From Thermodesulfovibrionia bacterium (lineage in GTDB: Bacteria; Nitrospirota; Thermodesulfovibrionia; UBA6902): a stretch of DNA of 34,590 bases. The stretch covers positions 1 through 34,590 of the forward strand of contig CAMYND010000023.1 of the NCBI GenBank assembly GCA_947259645.1. Reading direction: 5' to 3'. Shown piece by piece: positions 13,395 through 22,896 of this stretch. The translations under genes were made by a program, and so were the position numbers. The notes below the pieces were generated by a model. It saw only the letters and a program-made list of their open reading frames with translations. It made no database searches and was not told where the DNA came from. How positions within the stretch are numbered: position 1 is the first letter of the stretch; every line of letters begins with the position of its first letter.

Positions 13395-14555
13395 GTGTCA
13401 ACTAGTTTTAAGTGCGATTTCTGCACATCAGGCAATATTCAGCATGTCCATGATCCGATTAACTCAACGAGAGGCATGAAGGTATATGTCTGCATGAAGT
13501 GCGGATTGGTGCAAAGCATCTCGACGAGTGCCTACAGCAGTGCGCCTCCCGGCTCAATGTCAGGGGACGCAAACAGATCGAGCTACCGGTATACAAAAGA
13601 GCTTGTTTTTGACAACTATCTCCAGCTTTTCAAATCACACATTAATTTTGCTGATCTTGAACGGGTACTCGATATCGGCTCGAACAGGGGTATTTTTGTT
13701 CACTGGGCCCTTGATAATTTTCCTCACATTTTAATTGATGCTATTGAGCCTCAGCAATCAGTTGTTGAGTCCTATTGTGATCATCAAAATGTATCGTTAA
13801 AGATCGCCCGTTTTGAAGATGTCCAGCTGAATGAAAATACCTATGATTTTGTTTACTGCGTACATACCCTTGAACATGCCCGCTCCGCGTCTCAGATGAT
13901 GACCCAGTCATACCGGTCATTAAAACCCGGGGGGATTCTCTTTCTGGCTGTGCCGCAAACACTCCTGTTCCATAATAATCTGGTAGAGGAAATATTCATA
14001 GATCCCCATACCTTCCATTTTGATCTAAATATACTAGTTGATTTCTCATCCCAGCTTGGATTTAAAACAGTTTATTCAAGCAGGAATGAAGACGCTGAGG
14101 TCATCCTGATCCTTAAAAAAGAGGTGGCACATATTGGCAACTTTGTACCATCAAACCAGGACGCGGCGCAGGACAACGTGAGAAAAATCGCTGACTACCA
14201 GAAGGGGTTACATGATAATAGAGTTCTGTTAAGAAAAATAGGAGCTGAACTAAATGATCTCTCCCTGACAGGTTCTTTGATTATATGGGGCGCCGGAAGG
14301 CTTTTCGACCTCCTGGTGCGGGAGGGTGGACTTGTCACATCAAGAGTTACGGTCGTTTTCGATAAAGTCCTCTATAAGTTTATCAATAAATCACATGACT
14401 GTGTTATAAGCAAGGCCAGGCCCAGAACAGAACTGGATGAGTCCAGTGTCATAGTGTTTATAGCGTCCCGTGAATATGCCGCTGAAATAAAGGCTGAAGC
14501 AAATAAACTCGGTTATGAAAAGATCATCAGTTTTACTGATTTCTTTTCAGACTAA
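13395..14555 (+). CDS. Zinc-ribbon SAM-dependent methyltransferase with Rossmann-like C-terminal domain
   Basis: 386 residues from a GTG start preceded by GGAGAG. The open frame extends upstream to a TTG at 13320, but that extension has no ribosome binding site and no family resemblance. A four-cysteine ribbon (Cys7, Cys10, Cys33, Cys36) precedes a class I methyltransferase with DIGSNRG at 93-99 and the post-motif CVHTLEHARSAS...LKPGGILFLAVP. The C-terminal third (from about 285, SLIIWGAGRLFDLL) is a small Rossmann-like domain. This three-part order is that of sugar C-methyltransferases of the NovU/TylC3 kind and relatives. The substrate is unknown. It is the only plus-strand gene in the right half and overlaps the radical SAM gene tail-to-tail by nine bases. 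Confidence 0.8.
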   Translation: MSTSFKCDFCTSGNIQHVHDPINSTRGMKVYVCMKCGLVQSISTSAYSSAPPGSMSGDANRSSYRYTKELVFDNYLQLFKSHINFADLERVLDIGSNRGIFVHWALDNFPHILIDAIEPQQSVVESYCDHQNVSLKIARFEDVQLNENTYDFVYCVHTLEHARSASQMMTQSYRSLKPGGILFLAVPQTLLFHNNLVEEIFIDPHTFHFDLNILVDFSSQLGFKTVYSSRNEDAEVILILKKEVAHIGNFVPSNQDAAQDNVRKIADYQKGLHDNRVLLRKIGAELNDLSLTGSLIIWGAGRLFDLLVREGGLVTSRVTVVFDKVLYKFINKSHDCVISKARPRTELDESSVIVFIASREYAAEIKAEANKLGYEKIISFTDFFSD

Positions 14556-15956
14556 CGCGCCTGCACCGTGCTCCTTTATTATCTTCTGAGTCGATGTCTG
14601 TCCTTTCTTCACCTTGTTCGGCAGGGTGTTGCTGAGAAACGTATCAATGGGGGCGTTTCTTTTCCAGTTTTCAAAGAGCGTTTCCCACTTCTGCTCCTTG
14701 CATATTTTCTTAACCTTATCTTCGTTCAGTATCAGGAGAGGGCAAAGGGTAAGCAAATATGATTTCAACTGTACCAGCCTTTTTTCTTCAAGGCTGAAGC
14801 CTTCCACGCCAAAACAGGCATCTTCAGGCAGGTCATCATAGCGGCCTGACTGCAGCCATGGAATAAAGCCGTCTTCAATGACACCCTGTTTCAGGAAATA
14901 GTCATAGGACCACGTTCCCCTGTAGGGGGCAAAATGGAGCCACTGCACAATCCGGGGCTGCGGAATAGAGAGCACCCAGTTTAATGAATTCTCATGGTTC
15001 TGAGGAGAATCTCCCGGCAGACCAACAACCATATTAAGCCATGGCGTTATACCTTCTTTTTGAATCATATCAATCGCATTACGGATAGTCTCCAGGGTTT
15101 CTCCCTTTCTTACCAGCTTGAAAACCTCAGGATCACCTGATTCAATTCCGATACAGAGGCTTTCAATGCCAGCCTCTCTCAGGAGCTGCAGAAACTCCCT
15201 GTCGATCTGATCTGCCCGTACATTAAAGACGCTTAATTTATATTTGTAGGATCTCTTTAAATATTCTTCCAGGAAGGTTTTGGCGTGTTCAAGGTTTCCC
15301 GTAAAGGCATCATCTATGACTGCTATCCTGTCTACATTGGGAAAGTTTTTTTCAATGCTCTCAATTTCCTCCCAGAAACTCTCATCCAGCGGACGGGCGC
15401 GCCACTTGCTGCCATGTGTTTTGGTCCCAACACAAAAAGAGCAATTATGAGTACATCCCCGTGATGTAAATATCGGATAGGTAATCATTTTGTGGTGGTC
15501 CCTCACAAGAGTAAAATCCGGTGACTGAAAATCATTGGCAACACCAAGGTGTATGACACGTTCATTAGTGTTGAGTATTCTTGGAAATGCACCGTCTGCT
15601 TCTCCCACGATAATTTTTGAAACACGGTTGTCCTTTTCGAGGAAGTCCCAGTACCCATAGGTGTGTGGCCCCCCGACCCATATTTCAATATTTCTTTTGT
15701 GTGCTGCTTCAAGCATGTCCTGTACTGCCTGAAAAAGCCACTCCTGTGACACCATGGATATACAGAGAAGGTCTGGCTTTTCCTCATCTAATACATCTAT
15801 AGCATTTTTCTGGTCATCGGGATTAAAGTGCTGATCAAGAATAAATACATCATGTCCATCTTCCTTTATGGATCGTGCCAGGATCGCAAGCCCTGTATGA
15901 GGCAGTTCTCCTGTAGACCCGTCATTAATTCCATGTTTCCATAACATTACTTTCAT
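14547..15956 (-). CDS. B12-binding-domain radical SAM protein
   Basis: 469 residues. The N-terminal part (about 1-130) has the cobalamin-binding-type Rossmann fold seen in class B radical SAM enzymes (GELPHTGLAILARSIKEDGH, VGGPHTYGYWDF); the histidine-ligand motif DxHxxG is not present. The radical SAM core has Cys168, Cys172 and Cys175 (SRGCTHNCSFC), followed by GIESLCIGIESGDPEV. Such proteins catalyse methylations or rearrangements on unactivated carbons; the substrate here is unknown. The open frame begins at a TTG at 15971. I chose the ATG at 15956 because GGGGAGG lies six bases before it. It is 53 bases downstream of the Maf gene on the same strand, so it is probably the last gene of the glycan operon. 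Confidence 0.82.
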   Translation of the reverse strand: MKVMLWKHGINDGSTGELPHTGLAILARSIKEDGHDVFILDQHFNPDDQKNAIDVLDEEKPDLLCISMVSQEWLFQAVQDMLEAAHKRNIEIWVGGPHTYGYWDFLEKDNRVSKIIVGEADGAFPRILNTNERVIHLGVANDFQSPDFTLVRDHHKMITYPIFTSRGCTHNCSFCVGTKTHGSKWRARPLDESFWEEIESIEKNFPNVDRIAVIDDAFTGNLEHAKTFLEEYLKRSYKYKLSVFNVRADQIDREFLQLLREAGIESLCIGIESGDPEVFKLVRKGETLETIRNAIDMIQKEGITPWLNMVVGLPGDSPQNHENSLNWVLSIPQPRIVQWLHFAPYRGTWSYDYFLKQGVIEDGFIPWLQSGRYDDLPEDACFGVEGFSLEEKRLVQLKSYLLTLCPLLILNEDKVKKICKEQKWETLFENWKRNAPIDTFLSNTLPNKVKKGQTSTQKIIKEHGAGALV

Positions 15957-16009
15957 CTTCATCCTCCCCAACAGCGGCTTATGTCTGAGTATTCTTGTAC
16001 ACTGATTTA

Positions 16010-18787
16010 TTAATGATATTCTTTCTGTTCTTCATTTATTGCTGCTTTATAAATCTCAGCCAGGTCCTTCTGAATGACCGGATTGTCAGGATTGTCCAAG
16101 AGTGCTCTCTCGAAGAGGGCTATAGCCTTTGCCTTTTCACCAATGACTACATACAGATCAGCAAGCGGCTTGTAGAGCTCTTCCAGATCCGGCTTCAGTT
16201 CAATCGCTTTTGAAAAGAATATCTCAGCAGATGAAACATCATTATTCTGAAAAGCTATGAATCCAAGGTCACGATAAAAGATCGGGTTATCAGGTTCAAC
16301 TTCTATTGCCTTTTCAAGTTCGTTAAAAGCATCCTCCGGATTATCCATTGCAAGGTATGTATGGGCGAGACCATAAAAAGACGCAGATTGCCTGCTGGAG
16401 TTTTCTATATTTTCTTCATGAACCGCTTTTAAATACGCCCCTTCTGCCCTCATAAAATCTTTTGTCCTGAAATAAAAATATCCCGTTTCAAGGTCAGTTC
16501 CGTAATGTGTCTCTGCCTGTTCAAGGAGCTCACCCATCCTCTTCGTGCGTTCCTTCCATTCCCTAATTTTTCCATTACAGGTCTGTAGCATCTGGTTAAT
16601 CCGGCTATCCGCTTTTGAACTGCTAACTCCCGAATGTTCTCTATTCCTGAGTTTCTCCAGCAGTTCGCGTGCCTCAAAAAACCTGAACTGTTTTATGTAC
16701 AAACCGGCCAGCCTACTTTCCAGCGCTTCATCAGGTGCATTGCTATCAGTTTTTCTGGCCAATTCCAGGTACCTGACAGCCTGAGCTATCATTCCGGCTT
16801 TTTCATATATATCAGCAATGCTCTTCATCGTTCCCTTTTCCAGGGGCTCTTCAACAAGAGCACTGTCAACCTTTTTTTCCACTTTTAGTGCTTCTATGAG
16901 CTTATTCAGATGTTTGTTAAAGTGGTCTGTTGCTCTGACAACCTCGGTATAGTAATGTGTACCTCTCTGAAGCTGTTTTTCAAGCCTTTCCCAATCATCC
17001 TTCATTTCATCGATTTCCTGCATCTCCTGCTTCTTCAGATAGATTTCCAGGCCGTAATGATAAGCCGCGATAAGATTAAGCACCGGATGTTTGATCTTCT
17101 CAATTGTAGAATCAATTTTATCCAGTATGTTGTGAAACTCAGCGGTGTCTTTCTGTCCCCTTTTCTTCAGGGCCTTTATTTTTTTAATATGTTTCAGCAC
17201 ACGGTTTGAATTCTGCTTAATCTCACGAAGCTTGTCCCTGGCGACGGTTACTGCCTCGATAATGCCATCCAAATCATATTGGGAACTCTCCTCCGAAATA
17301 GTTGATAATTGGCCGAATACGTCTGTAGCCGGAAGATCACAATACTCATCGATAAAATCTTCCAGTCTCATGGTCAGAGCACCGTCAACATGCAGGCCGC
17401 CTTCAGTGGCATTTATGACTTTGCCGTCATATATGCGTATCTTGTTTTCAAAGGATGTCTTAAACACGAGCAGGCTGTGAAGGGCATACACCTTTTCGTC
17501 AAATATGTCTTTTACTTCAAAACCACCTTTAAAAGCGTCATAGTCCGGGTTTTCAACAGCCTCCTGCAGCAGTTTTGTCGTATCGCCTGCATGGTATTTC
17601 TTTTCATTTTTAAATGACAGATCTGAGCCGATCATCGCCGTAACATCTGCACCTATGTATTCAGCAACCCCAAATGCGAAATGAGAAACAGAGCCGCCAA
17701 AACATGCCACATATCCCCTGTCTTCCCACAAAGATCCGAGCCAACTATGAATAGCATTGTCAGCACCGCTGTTAATAAAGAGCGGGCCTGGGTACAATCT
17801 CACTATTTCCGGTGTAAACTGTCCAAAGCAGATGAAAGGCACATCTTTCAACAAAGGGTTATCTCTGAACATACCGGTATTGTCGGCCAGAGGATCTATT
17901 GCAACAACAATGTCCGGTAAAATCCCGGCCGGCAGAAGAGTGGGCAATACAACATCTACCGCTATGATTACGGCCCTGCCCTTGGCCTTTTTCAGAAGAT
18001 GAAAATTCTTTTCCAGCGAGGGGCCCGCAGAAACTATAATGGCCGGTCTTTTCTTAAAGATATCTTTCAGATTTTTTACTCCCGGCCTTTTGAGGATAGA
18101 GGGTATATTCTCCATATATGTATTCATAAAACTCTTGCCAAGCCCTATGGCTGTTGCTATACCGCTCTCGGTTATTCTTTTTTCTTCTGTCAATCGCTTA
18201 AAGAATCTGTCATAGGTTTTTTCAGATAACCTGATCGAAGGGTGGTGCTTTACAACCCAGAACTTTCCATTGACAATAAGGTGATGATAGCGCTGCAGAA
18301 TAGAGAAATTGTCTACATCGTGACCAAGGAATATCTGCACCTTGCCTGAGGCCAGAAAACGAGAAAGATCTCTTTCTTGAAGGGCAATTTTAAAGATCTC
18401 GGGCGTTGCCTCATACACCATCATTATATGCCCCTCGGCAAACCTCTTCAGAATTTCATCAGCAAAATACCCCAGTCCAAAGCCAAACAGGACAGCTATT
18501 CCCTCCTTCTCCATCTGTCCCAGTATATCAACAGCCTGATGAGCACAGTCTGCAGGGTCAACAGCACTGTGTATATATATTTCCTCCCCGGCGTTATTTA
18601 TATGGAGAACGCGGGGCACACCACTTTCTGACTTCAGCACCTTGAACCTATCTTCATTGATATGGAGAGGCTCAATGATTTCTGCTACCTGAGGGTGATG
18701 CTTACGCAGTGCGTTGAGGTTTCTCTGATAGAGGTCCCTCTCTTCGCGCTTGCCTTGATCTGTATTACCGGTATCTTCTGATCCCAT
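16010..18787 (-). CDS. maf: Maf-type flagellin glycosyltransferase (DUF115/MptE-like) with C-terminal TPR domain
   Basis: 925 residues. The central region (about 215-400) is the DUF115/MAF_flag10 domain, related to archaeal MptE: GLGKSFMNTYMENIPSIL, AIIVSAGPSLEKNF, DIVVAIDPL, FGGSVSHFAFGVAEYIGA, IGSDLSF. An N-terminal Maf domain precedes it (about 20-210, with FGFGLGYF). Residues 470-640 are helical. From about 670 to the end are tetratricopeptide repeats, uncommon in the Campylobacter and Helicobacter Maf proteins. Maf proteins are required for adding nonulosonic acids to flagellin, probably in the cytosol before export. The start has AGAGGGGT upstream, and one base separates it from the preceding gene's stop. 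Confidence 0.9.
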   Translation of the reverse strand: MGSEDTGNTDQGKREERDLYQRNLNALRKHHPQVAEIIEPLHINEDRFKVLKSESGVPRVLHINNAGEEIYIHSAVDPADCAHQAVDILGQMEKEGIAVLFGFGLGYFADEILKRFAEGHIMMVYEATPEIFKIALQERDLSRFLASGKVQIFLGHDVDNFSILQRYHHLIVNGKFWVVKHHPSIRLSEKTYDRFFKRLTEEKRITESGIATAIGLGKSFMNTYMENIPSILKRPGVKNLKDIFKKRPAIIVSAGPSLEKNFHLLKKAKGRAVIIAVDVVLPTLLPAGILPDIVVAIDPLADNTGMFRDNPLLKDVPFICFGQFTPEIVRLYPGPLFINSGADNAIHSWLGSLWEDRGYVACFGGSVSHFAFGVAEYIGADVTAMIGSDLSFKNEKKYHAGDTTKLLQEAVENPDYDAFKGGFEVKDIFDEKVYALHSLLVFKTSFENKIRIYDGKVINATEGGLHVDGALTMRLEDFIDEYCDLPATDVFGQLSTISEESSQYDLDGIIEAVTVARDKLREIKQNSNRVLKHIKKIKALKKRGQKDTAEFHNILDKIDSTIEKIKHPVLNLIAAYHYGLEIYLKKQEMQEIDEMKDDWERLEKQLQRGTHYYTEVVRATDHFNKHLNKLIEALKVEKKVDSALVEEPLEKGTMKSIADIYEKAGMIAQAVRYLELARKTDSNAPDEALESRLAGLYIKQFRFFEARELLEKLRNREHSGVSSSKADSRINQMLQTCNGKIREWKERTKRMGELLEQAETHYGTDLETGYFYFRTKDFMRAEGAYLKAVHEENIENSSRQSASFYGLAHTYLAMDNPEDAFNELEKAIEVEPDNPIFYRDLGFIAFQNNDVSSAEIFFSKAIELKPDLEELYKPLADLYVVIGEKAKAIALFERALLDNPDNPVIQKDLAEIYKAAINEEQKEYH

Positions 18788-18788
18788 A

Positions 18789-20771
18789 TTAACCCCTCTG
18801 CTTATTGCCTTTATTACAAGTTGTTTGACTTATACTGTTAATGTATTTTCTTAATGAACAATCTATTTGTGAAAAGACAGTGTGCCAGTCTCCTCTTTCT
18901 TCCTGTCGGAACAGTCTCATCGCAGGATACCAGGGACTGTCGTCACGACTGAGCATCCATCTCCAGTCAGGGACATAAGGCAGCAGGGTCCAGACAGATT
19001 TGCCTAAGGCGCCGGCCAGATGAGCTACAGCCGTATCTACTGTAATCACAAGATCAAGGGCTTGAATAATCGCTGCGGTATCGCTGAAATCCCTCAGTTC
19101 TCCCCCCAGATCAGTCATCACCTTCCCTGGAGACAAACAGTTGTCATTGCTCTTCATGGCTTGTTTCTGAAGGCTGAAGAGCGCAACTCCCGGAATAGTG
19201 TTCAGTATCTCAAAATGCTCCTTTTCACAGGACCTGTTCAGGTCATTGCTGTGATTTGGGTTGCCCGCCCATACTATGCCGACATTAAAAGAGCTGCTCT
19301 TTAGTCGTAAATTCCATCTGTGTACCTCTTCATGGTCCGCGAACAGATAGGGACCCCCTGAATCGATGTTATCGGAATCTGTACCCAACAGAGCCGGCAG
19401 ATTTAACAAATGAACACAGAAATCTAATTTTTCACCATAATCACAGCTGTCGGATCTCTCCACAATCCTGTCTATTCCATTGAACGATTCAAATAGGCGC
19501 ATCAGTTCCTTAGCTGATTCCAGGACAACCCTGGCTCCCATCTTTCTTAAATGAGTCACATAACGCACAAACTGTATCTGATCACCTATTCCCTGCTCAG
19601 AGATAACAAGGATAGTTTTATTATTAAGGGAAGATCCTTCCCACTCGGGAATGGAGATACGTCTATAGTTGATCTGCTCCGCTATCTCCTTGCACTTAAA
19701 GCGCCAGGAGTATTCCTTCCAGCCTTCCCTGTACTCGCCCTGCATAAGCAAGACGAGACCCAGGTTGTAGTGAGCGTCAGCATAATCAGGTCTTATTTCA
19801 AGGGCCTTTTTATAGTGGTCAATAGAAGCAGAAAATTCACCGCAGTCATGGCGGGTAGTGCCAAGCGTAACATATGCCTCTTTGAAGTCCGGCTTGATCG
19901 CAAGGGCTTTTTCGCATGAGTCCAGGGCATCATGAAACCTGCCCAGGATCCTGAATGTATCTCCAAGATTACTGTACGCCTCCGCAAAATCAGGATTCAC
20001 GTGCAGCGCCTTTTTATAATGAGTTATTGCCTTGTCATATTGCTTCGTCTTCTTGAAGACATTAGCCAGGTTGCTATGTGCTTCCGCAAATTCAGGAGAT
20101 ATATGTATTGCCTGAGAATATTCATTAATTGCACGCTCATGCTGTCCTGCTTCCCTATAGGCGTTGCCCAGGTTATAATGTGCCGCAGAATTAGCGGGAC
20201 TGATGGCCACAGACTCCTCATGAAGAGCGATCGCTTCATCAAGCCTGCCCTCTTCTTTTAATATATTTGCGAAATTATTTCTCGCCGGCAGATAGTCAGG
20301 AGCAATCTCAATAGCTTTACAATAGTGCCTTCGTGCCTGGAGATTATCTCCCTTTTTCTGAAAGGCGTTTCCAAGGTTGTTCAATGCTTCAATATAATCA
20401 TCTTTTAATCTCAACGCCTCTTCAAAACACCTGATCGCCTCATCTGTCCTGTCCATGGCTACGTAAGCGCTTCCAAGGTTATTGTGATAATGGGGCATTA
20501 AAGGTTTAATAGTGATTGCCTTTTGAATAAACTCAATAGCCGCGATGTTCTGATCTCTCTGATGTGCTATTACCCCGAGCAAATGGAGCACATCAGCATT
20601 ACAAGGATCATGAACCGCAATTTTCTTATACAATGATTCCGCCTGCAAGAGTTGTCCGGCCTGATGGAGGGAAACAGCCTGGCTGAGCATCCCATTTATA
20701 TCTAAGGTCGACAAAGAACCTCGATACCCATTTGTAAGATTCCTCTTCTTATTGCTCAGCGTTTTTACCAT
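18789..20771 (-). CDS. TPR-GT9-like glycosyltransferase, FlmG-like architecture
   Basis: 660 residues. About nine to ten 34-residue tetratricopeptide repeats fill residues 25-350 (for example EAHSNLANVFKKTKQYDKAI). A GT-B glycosyltransferase half resembling family 9 heptosyltransferases follows, with ILVISEQGIGDQIQFVRYV near 394 and DLVITVDTAVAHLAGALGKSVWTLLP in the nucleotide-sugar-binding C-terminal half. The same TPR-plus-glycosyltransferase plan is used by Caulobacter FlmG, whose TPR part binds flagellin. No membrane segment is present. It lies one base from both neighbours, between the GH57-like and Maf genes. Flagellin is the likely acceptor, inferred from architecture and context. No strong Shine-Dalgarno is visible, so coupling to the upstream gene is probable. 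Confidence 0.83.
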   Translation of the reverse strand: MVKTLSNKKRNLTNGYRGSLSTLDINGMLSQAVSLHQAGQLLQAESLYKKIAVHDPCNADVLHLLGVIAHQRDQNIAAIEFIQKAITIKPLMPHYHNNLGSAYVAMDRTDEAIRCFEEALRLKDDYIEALNNLGNAFQKKGDNLQARRHYCKAIEIAPDYLPARNNFANILKEEGRLDEAIALHEESVAISPANSAAHYNLGNAYREAGQHERAINEYSQAIHISPEFAEAHSNLANVFKKTKQYDKAITHYKKALHVNPDFAEAYSNLGDTFRILGRFHDALDSCEKALAIKPDFKEAYVTLGTTRHDCGEFSASIDHYKKALEIRPDYADAHYNLGLVLLMQGEYREGWKEYSWRFKCKEIAEQINYRRISIPEWEGSSLNNKTILVISEQGIGDQIQFVRYVTHLRKMGARVVLESAKELMRLFESFNGIDRIVERSDSCDYGEKLDFCVHLLNLPALLGTDSDNIDSGGPYLFADHEEVHRWNLRLKSSSFNVGIVWAGNPNHSNDLNRSCEKEHFEILNTIPGVALFSLQKQAMKSNDNCLSPGKVMTDLGGELRDFSDTAAIIQALDLVITVDTAVAHLAGALGKSVWTLLPYVPDWRWMLSRDDSPWYPAMRLFRQEERGDWHTVFSQIDCSLRKYINSISQTTCNKGNKQRG

Positions 20772-20772
20772 A

Positions 20773-22896
20773 TCAATTTCTGTCGAACTCTATGCTGACC
20801 TGCCATTTGCTCTTTCCCTTCCACATCCAGTGGCTTGTCTCATCCTGTTCTCCGAGTGAATACAGCAACCGCAGCAGAAAACTGTCATCAACGCTATAAA
20901 ACTGAATCATGGGCTGGGCTGCGAGGGGATGCCTGTGAGTCTTTATTGTGAGTGCTTTGTCTTTATCTCCGATTCTCACTATGCCTTCAGTAGCTCCAAG
21001 GCAGTGGGTCGCTGTGATCATAGAATGCATGACCGGATGTGAATGATCGAACTCATGTCCCTTCAAGTAATATTTTTCTTCAGGCCCCCCATTGTTGGTT
21101 GCATAATAGAGGGAGTCTTCGTCAAATGCCTCAGGGTTAAAGGTAAATATTCCGGCATGTAAGGAAGAATCTTTCAGTCCGTTCCACTCAAACTCATACT
21201 CTAATTCGATCTTTGGTCTGTCCGGGAAAACATGTATACTTTTACAGATGCTGCCCAGGGATGTCTTAACAGCAGATGAAAGTGATGTTACTCCCTCAGA
21301 CCCGAAACCATTCCCTTGAGTCACCATTTCAGTAACTCTTACTTTTTCAAGGTCAGTCACCTTGGAACTGCTCAGCGGCTGTACAATAACATGCCCTGAG
21401 TAAAGGTCCACGCCCCACGATATGTCATTAAAATATCCCTGGCGTAATGTGCCCACTAAAGGGATTTCTCCAGCTTCCCTGAACACCAGACTGTCAATGG
21501 ACATCCCTCTGCGGCTATTCACCGTCAGCATAACCGACGGAGTCTCCACCGCAACATAGTGAGCTTCCCCATCTGTACGGACGCGCCTCAGTTTTCTTTC
21601 GCAGGAAGAAACAGGACGCTCTGATCCAGATTTATTCATTTTTTTCAGCCTGTATTCGAGTATTCCCTGCCTCTTAATAAAACTGGAGTACTTCTCGTCT
21701 GTAATATGTGTCCTGAAATCACTCCCCCATAAAGAGCAGAGTTCCTTCCAGCACTCCTGAATTTCTTTATGGCAACAGTCATCTCTCGTGGTCAGTCTTT
21801 CCAGCATCTCGTACAAACCATAACAGGCGCCATTATTTCTCACATCATCTCTTCCTGTCAGGGCCCACCGGGTAATATTGTATTTAGCCTGTTTTTTTAC
21901 CGGTACAGGCTGAGCCGGAGTGCTGAGCTGAAGTTTATTAAAGCCCGTACTCTCACGACTGCTGAGGGTGTCGCCGGGAAGGACAAATGAATAATGATCT
22001 GATTTATTTAAAGTACCAATCAGTTTTTCATATCGTCTCCACTCATTGTGATCCTCAAGTTCAGCTTCAGCATGATACCGTCCCGGCCGGAAGTTAATTA
22101 TTTCCAGGTCATTCCCGTACATACAGAGGCTGCGGGTCTTCTCAGAAGTGTGAGTTTTCAGGTAGCTGATATAATCCCCTGATGATATTTCTCCATGAAT
22201 ATATCTCTGGAGCCGCTGAAAGGATACCGCATTGTTCCATATAACAGGGATTTCCCTCCCTGTTGCGCTGATTGCATACTGGGGATAATACTGCCACTCA
22301 GGATTCCAGAAGTTTTTATTGGCGGAATAAACATTATTCCACTCCATTATAATTGCTTCGAAACCTGCGTCAATATAAACATCAGCGAGGCCCGATGAAA
22401 AGGCCTGCTCATTGACATAGGCAATTTTTGGCCGTAGACCCAGACCCTCTTCATAAATATTCAGACCTGTCTCAAGATTTTTTTCATTAACCCTCTGTGG
22501 TACCAGCGGTCCTATGATCTGCGCGTAACCTGATGCCTGCAGCTCAGATAATCCCGCTTCAATAATCTGCTTTAGTTTAGCAACCCATGTTCTGTCAATT
22601 TCAGCAATTCTCAGCAGAGTGCTCCCTGTCATCTCTATGCTGAAGGGCACCCTGTATTTTTCATGGACTTCAAGGAGGGGCCAGTAGCAGTCATGAATTA
22701 CCCTCTTATGATCATCCTCATGAATAGAAGAGTAGGAAAGGTTACAATGAAAAACAGAATACAGGTTTAATGATGAGATGGTATTGTCCTTTGTGTTCAG
22801 TTCAGACCTGTTCCTGCAGGCGTTGTATTTTAATCTGCGTGAACCAGCCTGCCTGGCCAAACTTATATGATTATGCCCATCTTGAGTGCTTCTCAA
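20773..22896 (-). CDS. GH57-like (glycoside hydrolase family 57-related) protein
   Basis: 707 residues if begun at the TTG at 22896, which has GGAG nine bases upstream and directly follows the preceding stop. No ATG occurs before residue 89, inside the domain. The N-terminal half is a GH57/NodB-like barrel: SVFHCNLSYSSI (His50), PFSIEMTGSTLL, IGPLVPQRV, AYVNEQAFSSGL with Glu163 in the place of the GH57 nucleophile, and YGNDLEIINF (Asp263) as possible acid/base. The second half (about 430-707) is beta-rich and resembles the C-terminal domains of carbohydrate-active enzymes. The first 40 residues look unstructured. GH57 enzymes act on alpha-glucans or alpha-galactosides, but relatives in glycan clusters have unknown substrates. 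Co-transcription with two glycosyltransferases suggests a trimming or transfer step. Confidence 0.72.
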   Translation of the reverse strand: MRSTQDGHNHISLARQAGSRRLKYNACRNRSELNTKDNTISSLNLYSVFHCNLSYSSIHEDDHKRVIHDCYWPLLEVHEKYRVPFSIEMTGSTLLRIAEIDRTWVAKLKQIIEAGLSELQASGYAQIIGPLVPQRVNEKNLETGLNIYEEGLGLRPKIAYVNEQAFSSGLADVYIDAGFEAIIMEWNNVYSANKNFWNPEWQYYPQYAISATGREIPVIWNNAVSFQRLQRYIHGEISSGDYISYLKTHTSEKTRSLCMYGNDLEIINFRPGRYHAEAELEDHNEWRRYEKLIGTLNKSDHYSFVLPGDTLSSRESTGFNKLQLSTPAQPVPVKKQAKYNITRWALTGRDDVRNNGACYGLYEMLERLTTRDDCCHKEIQECWKELCSLWGSDFRTHITDEKYSSFIKRQGILEYRLKKMNKSGSERPVSSCERKLRRVRTDGEAHYVAVETPSVMLTVNSRRGMSIDSLVFREAGEIPLVGTLRQGYFNDISWGVDLYSGHVIVQPLSSSKVTDLEKVRVTEMVTQGNGFGSEGVTSLSSAVKTSLGSICKSIHVFPDRPKIELEYEFEWNGLKDSSLHAGIFTFNPEAFDEDSLYYATNNGGPEEKYYLKGHEFDHSHPVMHSMITATHCLGATEGIVRIGDKDKALTIKTHRHPLAAQPMIQFYSVDDSFLLRLLYSLGEQDETSHWMWKGKSKWQVSIEFDRN

